A stretch of DNA of 64,000 nucleotides, taken from NCBI GenBank assembly GCA_965221195.1, contig OZ244864.1, positions 2,294,001-2,358,000 on the forward strand, in the 5' to 3' direction. Positions 1-7,793 of this stretch are shown in pieces. A program made the position numbers and the translations under genes. The number at the start of each line of letters is the position of its first letter. Position 1 is the first letter of the stretch. This DNA comes from Poriferisodalis sp965221195 (GTDB taxonomy: Bacteria > Actinomycetota > Acidimicrobiia > Acidimicrobiales > Poriferisodalaceae). The notes below the pieces were generated by a model. That model was given only the letters and a program-made list of their open reading frames with translations. It was not told the DNA's origin and made no database searches.

Positions 1-192
1 GCGACTGAAAACATCTCTGCCGACCCCGTCGTTGCCGAACCAATGCGACAGGCTCGGCCCCTGTTTGGAAGTGCCAGCAAAGGTTTCGGCAGGGTCCTTG
101 ATGGGCAGCAATTCAGCGAACACCGCAGCGACGGCAAGCACAACTAAATAGCCGACAGTCATCCAAAAAAAGAACCCCAAACGCTTAGGCAC
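1..192 (-). CDS. ABC transporter permease, DppC/OppC family (5' part only)
   Basis: This is the N-terminal 64 codons of a second dipeptide/oligopeptide/nickel-type ABC permease; the rest lies beyond the left edge. A GTG start at 192 overlaps the stop of the upstream permease gene by 8 bp, as expected for a co-translated pair. The fragment shows one membrane segment (about residues 7-27) followed by the family's N-terminal signature ending in GNDGVGRDVFSR, which resembles the 'GTDxxGRDvfSR' box of DppC/OppC proteins. The partner genes are the permease at 185-1357 and the binding protein at 1536-3584. The ATPase genes presumably follow outside the window. Confidence 0.85.
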   Translation of the reverse strand, partial: MPKRLGFFFWMTVGYLVVLAVAAVFAELLPIKDPAETFAGTSKQGPSLSHWFGNDGVGRDVFSR

Positions 193-1357
193 GAGCCGCA
201 ACCTCCCGCCCGCGCAAGCGCGGATCTAGAGCCAAATACAAGAAGTCGGACAGGGTGAGCACCACGATGTACAGCGTCGAAATCACCAGTACTCCGCCTT
301 GCACAGCGATGAAATCGCGCTGGCTTACTCCTTGGAAGATATACGACCCCAGCCCTGGCAACGTGAAAATAACCTCAATAATCAACGCCCCCCCAATCAG
401 CAAACCAACGGTCAGCCCCACAACAGTCAGCAACGTGAAGCTGGAAGGACGCAGGGCATGTCGCCACAAGATGCGCCGAGTTGGCAGTCCTTTACTGCGG
501 GCCAAATCTATAAATGGCAGCCGCAATGTTGAGATCACATCCGAACGCAGCAAGCGCATGAACACTGCCGCTTGGCCCATGGCCAACGCCAACGCCGGAA
601 GCGCCATGTGCTTAAAATGCAAAGCGGCGCTCTCTCCTAGCGGGTAATAACGGGCAGCCGGCAACACCCTAAACCCGATCTCGTTGCCTGCCACGCTGAG
701 ACCACCGACAGCTAAGAACAGCACCAGCAGAACTGCCAGAACATAATTGGGAGTCGCCAAGAACCCGAGCATCACGTTGTTGATTGAGCGATCGGTTTTG
801 GTGCCCTGCCTATAGCCCGCCCACACCCCCAAGGGGAGCGATACTGCCAGCGCGATCACCAGCGCATATGCCATCAGAGTCAGCGTCGGTGTTAATGCGT
901 TAGAGATGCCGACCGCCACTGGTTCTCGGCGCTGGACCGACTCCCCTAGGTCGCCGACAATCGCGTCGCCTAGCCAACTGCCGTAGCGAGCGAAGAACGG
1001 CTGGTCAAGCCCCAACTCGGTGCGGACGATCGCGATCTGATCGGCAGTGGCCGCAGGGCCCAAAATGTTGATCGCGGGGTCGCCGGGCAGGCTCGCCATC
1101 AGCGCAAACACCACAAACGACACTGCGACCAACACCGGTATCACGCTGAGAATGCGACGCAGGGCGTAGCGACCGTCTGCGGCGGCAGCAGCAGTGATGC
1201 CGATCAGCACAAGAATGCCGAAAGTCCAACTGAACGGCGGCCGCCAGAACCACGCCCAGGCCACCGTTGCGGCTAGGGCGACGGCAACCAAGCGCCCAAG
1301 GTTGTCGCGCAGGCGCTGCGCCGTGGAAGTTCTCGGGTTGAGCGGCTGGGTCAACAC
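185..1357 (-). CDS. ABC transporter permease, DppB/OppB family
   Basis: Inner-membrane permease subunit of a peptide/nickel-type ABC importer. The usual family start (YALRRILSVIPVLVAVSF, then LPGDPA) begins only at about residue 64. Several more membrane helices follow, and the cytoplasmic EAA-type loop that docks the ATPase lies at about residues 282-304 (FIDLARSKGLPTRRILWRHA). The predicted GTG start leaves about 60 extra residues with two further hydrophobic segments (about 22-38 and 44-60), so either the protein has extra helices or the true start is internal. It is transcribed after the binding-protein gene and overlaps the next permease by 8 bp. Substrate cannot be told from sequence. 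Confidence 0.9.
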   Translation of the reverse strand: MLTQPLNPRTSTAQRLRDNLGRLVAVALAATVAWAWFWRPPFSWTFGILVLIGITAAAAADGRYALRRILSVIPVLVAVSFVVFALMASLPGDPAINILGPAATADQIAIVRTELGLDQPFFARYGSWLGDAIVGDLGESVQRREPVAVGISNALTPTLTLMAYALVIALAVSLPLGVWAGYRQGTKTDRSINNVMLGFLATPNYVLAVLLVLFLAVGGLSVAGNEIGFRVLPAARYYPLGESAALHFKHMALPALALAMGQAAVFMRLLRSDVISTLRLPFIDLARSKGLPTRRILWRHALRPSSFTLLTVVGLTVGLLIGGALIIEVIFTLPGLGSYIFQGVSQRDFIAVQGGVLVISTLYIVVLTLSDFLYLALDPRLRGREVAARA

Positions 1358-1395
1358 GCTTGGGGGCTACATGTTTGTTGTTGACATGCTTGCTG

Positions 1396-1460
1396 GCAAC
1401 CCAGACGGGAGCAACCCAGACCGGGGCAACCCAGACCGGGGCAACCCAGACGGCAGCAAC
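1396..1460. repeat. 15-bp tandem repeat, 4.3 copies
   Basis: Units GCAACCCAGACGGGA, GCAACCCAGACCGGG (twice) and GCAACCCAGACGGCA plus a partial GCAAC. The array lies between the binding-protein gene and the permease gene, on the leader side of the permease start. Confidence 0.9.
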
Positions 1461-1504
1461 CGGTACGAACGCTGTCGCCACCTTTGACAAGCACGTTCGT
1501 ACCG
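1461..1504 (-). terminator. Inverted repeat between binding-protein and permease genes
   Basis: A perfect 11-bp inverted repeat (CGGTACGAACG at 1461-1471 and CGTTCGTACCG at 1494-1504) with a 22-nt loop. It starts 32 bp past the stop of the binding-protein gene. There is no T-tract, so a 3' end-stabilising or attenuating hairpin, as seen after binding-protein genes of other ABC operons, is more likely than a strong terminator. A regulator site is an alternative. Confidence 0.45.
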
Positions 1505-1535
1505 ATTGCTGAGAACCCTCTGGGGCCAGACGAAC

Positions 1536-3584
1536 TCAGCCTTGGCAGTTCCCGTCTGTACACCACATCTGCGCCAAGTGGTGCTTGCCAGAGATCACCG
1601 GGAAAGTGTTCTGGTCGTTGCCGGGAATTGACAAGTCGGTGATGTTTTGCACCCTCGGATTGGCGATGATGCCCCACAGAGTCCAGTAGGTCCACATATT
1701 CCAGACGTTCTCGGCGAACGCTCGGTTGATCGTCTCGGCTGCCTCGAGTCGCGCCTGCGGATCAGGGACGTGCCTAATGACATTCAGTGCATCAAAGATC
1801 ACAGGGTCCGCGAAACGTCCGAAGTTGAGTGCCAGTTCGGGTACTTGGGGGTTGATCGGACTAGCGGTGAACGGACTCCACCAGTACCACTGCTCAATGG
1901 GGTCAATGCCGCCGTGGTTGCGCCAGCCCTGCATCTGGAACACGCCGGCCAAAGCGAGTCCGATGTACTGGCCCTGTTCGATAGGAGCGATTGACGCAGC
2001 TATCTCATCGCCGAATGCTTCCCGCCACATCGACACGATCAATTCGTTGGATTCCACATTGAACGCGTCGTTGGTTGCGTTGTACGTGAACGTCACTGGG
2101 TTCTGGCCGCTGTCGGTCTTGCACTGCTCAAACTCTGCCCGTGCGGCATCAAGATCGAACGACGGGTAGCCGCTGTCTTCCAAGTAGCCGATGCTGCCCG
2201 GCGGAAATGGGCCGTTCGCAACCTGCACCAAGCCTTGATGGCGCTCGTTGGCGAAACGCTCGCCGTCAAACGCGTGAACCAGCGCTTTACGGCAGCTCAA
2301 ATGCACCAACGGGTTGGTGGCATTGAGCCCGAGCGGGTCCATCGGGATCGGCTCTTCTGCTCCGCGAACGATTTGGAGCCATGGGTTGACTCCTTGGGCC
2401 ACGTTGATCAGGTTGTAGCTGGTTTCGCCGAAGTCGTTGGCTTGCAACAGCACGAAGTCGTCGTCACCTTCGTATTTGGATATCTCATCTGCGTTCGCAG
2501 TGTGGATGATGTCAAACTGTCCAGCCTTGAGGCCGTTAGAGCGGCCTTGTATGTCAACAGCCACAACCAATTCGATCTCGTCTAGGTACGGCAAGTTCTC
2601 ACCCGTTATGCCGTTCTCCCCACGCCAGTAGTCGGGATTGCGTTCGGCGATGAAGCTGTTGCCGTTGCCGGGCGTGTAGCTCACGTACTTAAACGCACCC
2701 AGCCCGACGGGGGCTGAAGGGTCGCCGGTCGCGTTCGCAAGGGCTGCCTCGCGTTGTTCTTCAGGTAACGGCGATGAGGGCGACACATACAGTGGGTTGT
2801 TCGGCAGCGTCTCCATCCATGCCGGAGAGAACATCTGACCGCAGACCTCCGCACGGGCCAACGGGCCGATGCCAACCGCCAGAGGCTGGCCCGGACTCGC
2901 AGTGACGGTGACGTTCTGGCCCTCGCCGACAACGCTGTCAATGCCTAGCCAGCCCGGCCCTGTGAGTTGGCTCAGACGACACAAGTTGATGTTGTAGGCG
3001 ACGGCCGCTCCGTCTAGCGGCGTGCCGTCGTGGAACCGAATACCGTCGCGAATCTTGAGCGTCCACACTGAGAAATCTTCGTTGGGCGACTCAGACTCCA
3101 CCAGATAGGGCACGACATCGCCGTCGGTGTCGGTGATGTACAACGAGTCGGTGATTGCCCTAAAGATCATGCGGCAGCTAATGGCGCACGAAGTCGCATA
3201 GTGGACAAACGGGTTGGCCGAATCGGCCTCGATGCCGTACACGAGCCTGCCGCCATGGGTGGGGCCGGTTTCGGTCTCGCGGACATCCTCGCCGGTGGCT
3301 TCGCCAGCATCACGCGCCTCCACGACTTCTTCTTCTTGTGGAGACATGGTGGTAGAGGGAACCTCGGAAGCGGCCTCGGTGGTGTCCGGCTGGGGCGCGG
3401 AACCACCGTCGCCGTCGTCGTCGGTGTCGCTGCCGCCGCACGCAACTGCGACCAACGCGAACACTGCTACCACGGCTGCGAGCCGCCAGCGCCAAGGCTT
3501 GCGACGAGCGGCGCTGTGTCGTTGTCCGACAATTGGTCGTTGTCGGGCAGCACCGACAATGGTGCCGGTCTGAGTTGTCTGCAT
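1536..3584 (-). CDS. Peptide/nickel-type ABC transporter substrate-binding lipoprotein
   Basis: Extracytoplasmic solute-binding protein of family 5 (SBP_bac_5) that would feed the DppB/DppC-like permeases encoded downstream. The N-terminus has a basic stretch, a hydrophobic segment (about residues 34-48) and a lipobox VAVAC with lipidation Cys49, then an acidic Asp/Gly/Ser linker typical of actinobacterial surface lipoproteins. The mature part carries family features such as 'GGRLVYGIEADSANPF', 'LVESESPNEDFSVWTLKIRD' and the adjoining 'IRFHDGTPLDG'. At 682 residues it is longer than DppA (about 535). An AAGGA ribosome site precedes the ATG. Ligand not predictable. Confidence 0.9.
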   Translation of the reverse strand: MQTTQTGTIVGAARQRPIVGQRHSAARRKPWRWRLAAVVAVFALVAVACGGSDTDDDGDGGSAPQPDTTEAASEVPSTTMSPQEEEVVEARDAGEATGEDVRETETGPTHGGRLVYGIEADSANPFVHYATSCAISCRMIFRAITDSLYITDTDGDVVPYLVESESPNEDFSVWTLKIRDGIRFHDGTPLDGAAVAYNINLCRLSQLTGPGWLGIDSVVGEGQNVTVTASPGQPLAVGIGPLARAEVCGQMFSPAWMETLPNNPLYVSPSSPLPEEQREAALANATGDPSAPVGLGAFKYVSYTPGNGNSFIAERNPDYWRGENGITGENLPYLDEIELVVAVDIQGRSNGLKAGQFDIIHTANADEISKYEGDDDFVLLQANDFGETSYNLINVAQGVNPWLQIVRGAEEPIPMDPLGLNATNPLVHLSCRKALVHAFDGERFANERHQGLVQVANGPFPPGSIGYLEDSGYPSFDLDAARAEFEQCKTDSGQNPVTFTYNATNDAFNVESNELIVSMWREAFGDEIAASIAPIEQGQYIGLALAGVFQMQGWRNHGGIDPIEQWYWWSPFTASPINPQVPELALNFGRFADPVIFDALNVIRHVPDPQARLEAAETINRAFAENVWNMWTYWTLWGIIANPRVQNITDLSIPGNDQNTFPVISGKHHLAQMWCTDGNCQG

Positions 3585-3651
3585 GGTGAATGTCCTTCCC
3601 CCGCTGCGCCCTAGCGACGCCCTGAGTGCAAAGTACTACCTCACAGCAGTG

Positions 3652-3669
3652 CCGGTGAACCGTCACCGG
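3652..3669. promoter_or_regulatory. Inverted repeat upstream of the ABC importer operon
   Basis: CCGGTGA (3652-3658) and TCACCGG (3663-3669) separated by 4 bp, about 70 bp upstream of the binding-protein start and about 30 bp upstream of the tRNA(CAT) gene. It could be an operator for the operon or a short hairpin. No other support. Confidence 0.3.
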
Positions 3670-3700
3670 TAAATCGTGTTCGCGCCAGTACCGTGCAGGC

Positions 3701-3773
3701 GGGCCGGTAGCTCAGTGGTCAGAGCAAGCGACTCATAATCGCTGGGTCGTGGGTTCGATCCCCACCCGGCCCA
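3701..3773 (+). tRNA. tRNA with CAT anticodon (tRNA-Ile2 likely, or elongator tRNA-Met)
   Basis: A full cloverleaf can be drawn: acceptor GGGCCGG/CCGGCCC, D arm GCTC...GAGC, anticodon stem AGCGA/TCGCT with loop CTCATAA (anticodon CAT at 3734-3736), T arm GTGGG-TTCGATC-CCCAC, discriminator A3773. No complete CCA is encoded. The anticodon arm closely resembles E. coli ileX, which favours lysidine-modified tRNA-Ile2, but elongator tRNA-Met cannot be excluded without a TilS/MetRS identity analysis. It is not initiator tRNA, because the G-C rich anticodon stem is missing. Confidence 0.9.
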
Positions 3774-3857
3774 CCCAAGCCAACCAAAACGGGGGCGGCA
3801 GGCTGCGGAGTTAGTATCGTTGCCCCGCACGTTCGAGACGCAGCGCGGCTCGATCGG

Positions 3858-3933
3858 TCCGGGGTAGCTCAGTTGGCAGAGCAGCGGACTGTTAATCCGT
3901 TTGTCGTGGGTTCGAGCCCCACCCCCGGAGCCA
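3858..3933 (+). tRNA. tRNA-Asn (GTT)
   Basis: Cloverleaf with acceptor TCCGGGG/CCCCGGA, D arm GCTC...GAGC, anticodon loop CTGTTAA (anticodon GTT), T arm GTGGG-TTCGAGC-CCCAC, discriminator G3930 and an encoded CCA at 3931-3933. It lies 84 bp after the CAT tRNA on the same strand and may be co-transcribed with it. Confidence 0.96.
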
Positions 3934-3946
3934 GCTTCGCATTGTT

Positions 3947-6112
3947 TTAGGTTGGGCTGTCTTGGGCTGGGCTGTATTGGGTTGGGCTGTCTTGGGTTGG
4001 GGCATCGTCGGTTGCCGCTTCGCCGAGGCCGCACAACCAGTCTCGCAGCTCTTGAGCTACGCCGATGCGCCGGTCAAAGTCAGTCAACAGCGGCTCGCGT
4101 TCACGCAGCCAGCGCAGATTCCGATCACGGGACCCCAGTGGATTTTCATCAGCCTGACTCGGATTGAGCTGCAGGCGCGGAAGGTCGCCTGTGGAGCTGA
4201 TGCGCTTCAGGGTTGCGCGGACGAAATGCAGCCACGCTGTCGCCACGGTGTCTTTGGCCAACTCTGCGTCCACATTCGTGCTCTCGTCGGCCGCAGTCGC
4301 CAGCATCTGCGATATGACATCGGTATCCCCGGCCCCCCTAGTGTCGGGGCCCCCAGTGTCATCCTCCCCCGGGTTGTCCTCCCCCGTGTCGGCTGCCTGT
4401 TGGGTCCCGGCTGTTTGTCGGGTTATTTGGCTCTGCGTCATTTGGGCGAATGCCTGACGTCCAGCAGACGTGGCAAACAATTCGGGCACTATCAAATTCT
4501 GCACATCACTGTGGGGCGAAGCAGCGGCCGCCAGCAGCTCCACATCCGCTGCTAACTGCCTTTGGGCATCGGTTTTGCGCTGTTGGGGCAAGCGCCGATG
4601 AGACGCTGATGCGCGAGTGCCGCTGACTGTGTCGTAGCCGTAGTCGCCCTCATCACCATAGGCACCATAGGCATCGTCGTCACCGTGATCGTCACCGTGA
4701 TCGTCGGAATAACCCTCGTCTTCGTAGTGATAATCGGGCACCTCGTAGCGGCTGGTGGCTGCGCGCTGTTGTTGCGCAGCCACTCGTTCGCGTAGGCGGT
4801 GCCGGGCTGCATCCACCCGATCGCGGAATTTCTCCACATCCATAGGGATGCCTTGGGCTGCGGGCGCTAGATCGGCTTCAAGCAGTACCTCTGGGGGGTA
4901 GACGGCGAAGACCTCGGCAACTTCGTCGGCTGCGCGGTCGCGCCCGGCGGGGCTGGTGAGATCGGCGCGCGCCAAGATGCGATCGGCGCGAAAAGCCCGC
5001 AGCGGAAGTGCTTCGCTCAACGCCCGACGCAACGCAGGCGGATCGGAGCTGGCAAGGTCGCCCGGGTCGGAGCCCTCAGGCAGCGAAGCCACGAAGATGT
5101 CAAGTTCGTACTCGCGTTCCCACTGATGCACGCGTTCGGCAGCCGTTTGGCCAGCAGCATCTGCGTCGAAGGCCAGCACGATGCGTTTCGCTGAACGCGA
5201 CAACAGTTTCGCGTGTTGTTGCGTAAGCGCCGTACCGCATGTGGCTACCGTTTCAGGAATTCCGGCGAGGTCACAGCCGATGACATCTGTGTAGCCCTCG
5301 CACACCACAATCCGGTCTGCCTTGCGCGCCGACTGACTGGCGAGGTGCAAGCCATACAACACCTTGCTCTTGTCGTAGACCGCGGTGGCTGCTGTGTTCT
5401 TGTACTTCGGGCCCTTCGGTGCCGGTTCGTCGAGCCGTGGCAGCAGCCGGCCGGCGAAGCTAACGACCCGGCCGCCGGCATCGCAGATCGGGAACATGAC
5501 TCGGTCTCGAAAGAAATCCGACGCTTCGGTGCGCGGCACTTGTGCGCTGCGCTGTGGCTGCTCATAGGCCAGCCCCGCAGCGCTGAGATGGGCTGCGGGG
5601 GCGCCCAAATGCCGACACAGTTCGTCCCAGCGCGCAGGCGCGTATCCCAGACGCCATTTCACGACGGTCTGGCGGTCGTAGCCGCGACGGCGCAGGTACG
5701 CCCGAGCGCCGCCCGCGTCGGGGCTGCTCATCAACAACTCGTGATAGAAGCGAGCCGCTCGCTCAAGCAAATCGAGTAACTCTTTGCGCTGGCTTTGCGT
5801 GCGCTGGGCTCGGGGTGAGTCGTACGTGAGGGGAATATTCGCTGCCGCTGCTAGTCGCTCAACTGCGTCAATGAAGTCGAGATGTTCGGTTTCTCGAAGA
5901 AACGTGAAGACGTTGCCCGAAGCCTTGCAACCGAAGCAGTGGTAGAGGCCCTTTGCCGAGTCGACATGGAAGGACGGCGTTTTCTCGGTGTGGAACGGGC
6001 ACAGCCCAACATGGCCGCTGCCGACGCGCTTGAGGCTGACGCGACGGCTGATGAGCGCGACAAGATCGGTTGCCTCCCGCACACGTTCGACATCGGCATC
6101 TCGAATCCGCAT
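3947..6112 (-). CDS. dnaG: DNA primase DnaG
   Basis: Makes RNA primers at the replication fork. Residues 1-100 form the CHC2 zinc-binding domain, with Cys38, His41, Cys59 and Cys62 as zinc ligands. The Toprim catalytic core follows, with Glu272 in CEGYTD and the acidic FDADAAG motif at about 315-321. The C-terminal helicase-interacting part is unusually loaded with low-complexity sequence: an Asp/His/Gly/Tyr-rich stretch around residues 455-490 and a tail made by a 15-bp repeat (QDSPT, QYSPA, QDSPT). Length 721 against about 600-640 in most bacteria. It is last in the chain glyS-ppdK-dnaG and faces the two tRNA genes. Confidence 0.97.
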   Translation of the reverse strand: MRIRDADVERVREATDLVALISRRVSLKRVGSGHVGLCPFHTEKTPSFHVDSAKGLYHCFGCKASGNVFTFLRETEHLDFIDAVERLAAAANIPLTYDSPRAQRTQSQRKELLDLLERAARFYHELLMSSPDAGGARAYLRRRGYDRQTVVKWRLGYAPARWDELCRHLGAPAAHLSAAGLAYEQPQRSAQVPRTEASDFFRDRVMFPICDAGGRVVSFAGRLLPRLDEPAPKGPKYKNTAATAVYDKSKVLYGLHLASQSARKADRIVVCEGYTDVIGCDLAGIPETVATCGTALTQQHAKLLSRSAKRIVLAFDADAAGQTAAERVHQWEREYELDIFVASLPEGSDPGDLASSDPPALRRALSEALPLRAFRADRILARADLTSPAGRDRAADEVAEVFAVYPPEVLLEADLAPAAQGIPMDVEKFRDRVDAARHRLRERVAAQQQRAATSRYEVPDYHYEDEGYSDDHGDDHGDDDAYGAYGDEGDYGYDTVSGTRASASHRRLPQQRKTDAQRQLAADVELLAAAASPHSDVQNLIVPELFATSAGRQAFAQMTQSQITRQTAGTQQAADTGEDNPGEDDTGGPDTRGAGDTDVISQMLATAADESTNVDAELAKDTVATAWLHFVRATLKRISSTGDLPRLQLNPSQADENPLGSRDRNLRWLREREPLLTDFDRRIGVAQELRDWLCGLGEAATDDAPTQDSPTQYSPAQDSPT
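3954..3998. repeat. 15-bp tandem repeat, 3 copies, in the dnaG 3' end
   Basis: Units GGGCTGTCTTGGGCT, GGGCTGTATTGGGTT and GGGCTGTCTTGGGTT. In the dnaG frame they encode the last residues as five-residue repeats of the type QDSPT. Confidence 0.9.
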
Positions 6113-6185
6113 CTGCCAAAGACGCTAGTGAGTGGCTGCTACGCCGTTGGCCGGGAGGATTTGGCTAGCGCTGGTCGGCTCGCGC

Positions 6186-7700
6186 TCATGGGCGCGCAAG
6201 CAGCGTCTGAGCAGCAGCTAAACGAGCAATTGGTACCCGGTAGGGCGAGCACGACACGTAGTCCAATCCGGCATTCACGGCGAAAGCGATGCTCGCCGGA
6301 TCTCCGCCGTGCTCGCCGCAGATACCGGCTCGCAGGCGCGGATTGCCCGCGCGCCCGCGCGTCAGGGCTTCGCTCATCAACGTTCCGACCCCGTCAAGGT
6401 CGAGGGAAGTGAACGGGTCGGCAGCGAGCAGGCCATCGGCGATATATGGGCCGATGACGCGGGTAGCGGTGTCGTCGCGACTGAATCCAAAAACGGTCTG
6501 GGTGAGGTCGTTGGTGCCGAAGCTGACGAACTCCACTACCGGTGCTAACTGATCCGCGGTTAGGCAGGCACGCGGTGTCTCCATCATGGCCCCAACCGGA
6601 GGTGCAGGGCCCGTTTGCTCGCCTGCCCAAGCAGCTCGAATAGCGCTCACCGATGCCCCTAGCTCACGATCAGTTGACACGAGCGGCACCATGATCTCCA
6701 CATTGGCATCGTCCCCTGCGGCCCGGCGGTCGGCCACCGCACCGGCAATCGCCCGAACCTGAGCGGCATAGAGATCTGGGCGCAGCAAGCCGAGCCGCAC
6801 ACCGCGCACTCCCAGCATCGGGTTGTGCTCACGCCATCGGTGAGCCTCGGCGGGGTCGGCTCCAGCAAGGAATTCGTGCATCGGCGCGTCAAGTAGGCGG
6901 ATCGTGACCGGCAGATTGTCCATGGCTTCAAACATCTCGCGGAAGTCGTTCCGCTGCGCCGATTCCAAATCGTCAAGGTGCTCATCGTGGCCTCTCAAAA
7001 TGACGTGCTGGACGACCTCGAGCCGGTCGGGCTCTAAGAACATGTGCTCGGTTCGGCACAGCCCGATGCCAGCCGCCCCCAACGAACGAGCTTTTGTTGC
7101 ATCGGACGCTGAGTCGGCGTTGGCTAACACCGCAAACCGGCCCGCTAAGACGCGATCTGCCCAGCCCAGCACTTCGGCTATCTCAGCGGGCAGGTCGCCG
7201 CCGGTGCGGGGCTTGCTGAGTTGTCGGTCGCCGAGCGTCACTTCGCCAGTGGTGCCGTCTATGGAGATTGGCGTGCCGTTGGGGATGCTGCGCTCACCGA
7301 CAGTGAAGCTGGCTGTCTCTGTGGTGATCTCGCGGGCATCGCATACCGCCGGTATCCCCCACCCGCGGGCCACCACAGCGGCGTGGCTCGCCATGCCGCC
7401 TCGGGAGGTCAAGATTCCCGCTGATAGGCCCATTGCAGCCACATCGGCGGGTGTGGTCTCAGTGGCGACCAAAATCACCGTGTGGCCGGCCGATGCGAGA
7501 TCTAACGCAGCCTGCGAACCGACGGCCACGACGCCGGTGGCCGCGCCCGGTGATGCCGCTAGGCCAGTGGTCAGCACTGCTGCGGCATCGTTCAAATCGC
7601 CCGCAAACGTCGGATGCAACGCTGCTGTCAACTCGTCGAAGCTGAGCTGAGTGACGGCGTGGAGCTGACGAGCGCTCAGTCCACTCCCAGAGTTCGCCAT
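6186..7700 (-). CDS. PPDK-like protein lacking the ATP-grasp domain (phosphohistidine and PEP/pyruvate domains only)
   Basis: Corresponds to the C-terminal 60% of pyruvate, phosphate dikinase. It has the swivelling phosphohistidine domain (GGMASHAAVVARGWG, His106) and the TIM-barrel PEP/pyruvate domain: GLCRTEHMF, RLLDAPMHEF, NPMLGVRGVRLG, GAMMETPRA, FGTNDLTQTVFGFSRDD and GICGEHGGDP with the catalytic Cys at about 461. These are PPDK-type rather than PTS enzyme I-type signatures. The roughly 350-residue nucleotide-binding domain of PPDK (about 870 residues) is absent, and the upstream space is only 93 bp of repeat, so it is not simply a frameshifted neighbour. It either works with a separately encoded ATP-grasp protein or transfers phosphate by another route. 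The position between glyS and dnaG matches that of full ppdK in other genomes. Confidence 0.85.
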   Translation of the reverse strand: MANSGSGLSARQLHAVTQLSFDELTAALHPTFAGDLNDAAAVLTTGLAASPGAATGVVAVGSQAALDLASAGHTVILVATETTPADVAAMGLSAGILTSRGGMASHAAVVARGWGIPAVCDAREITTETASFTVGERSIPNGTPISIDGTTGEVTLGDRQLSKPRTGGDLPAEIAEVLGWADRVLAGRFAVLANADSASDATKARSLGAAGIGLCRTEHMFLEPDRLEVVQHVILRGHDEHLDDLESAQRNDFREMFEAMDNLPVTIRLLDAPMHEFLAGADPAEAHRWREHNPMLGVRGVRLGLLRPDLYAAQVRAIAGAVADRRAAGDDANVEIMVPLVSTDRELGASVSAIRAAWAGEQTGPAPPVGAMMETPRACLTADQLAPVVEFVSFGTNDLTQTVFGFSRDDTATRVIGPYIADGLLAADPFTSLDLDGVGTLMSEALTRGRAGNPRLRAGICGEHGGDPASIAFAVNAGLDYVSCSPYRVPIARLAAAQTLLARP

Positions 7701-7719
7701 TGCTACCCCCGCATGCGCC

Positions 7720-7784
7720 AGCTCACTGGTCTAGCTCACTGGTCTAGCTCACTGGTCTAGTTCGCTGGTCTAGCTCGCTGGTCG
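7720..7784. repeat. 13-bp tandem repeat, 5 copies
   Basis: Unit AGCTCACTGGTCT, with AGTTCGCTGGTCT and AGCTCGCTGGTCG as variants. It fills almost all of the 93-bp gap between the glycyl-tRNA synthetase stop and the PPDK-like start. The unit is not a multiple of three, in line with its noncoding location. Confidence 0.92.
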
Positions 7785-7793
7785 CCGTGGGTG

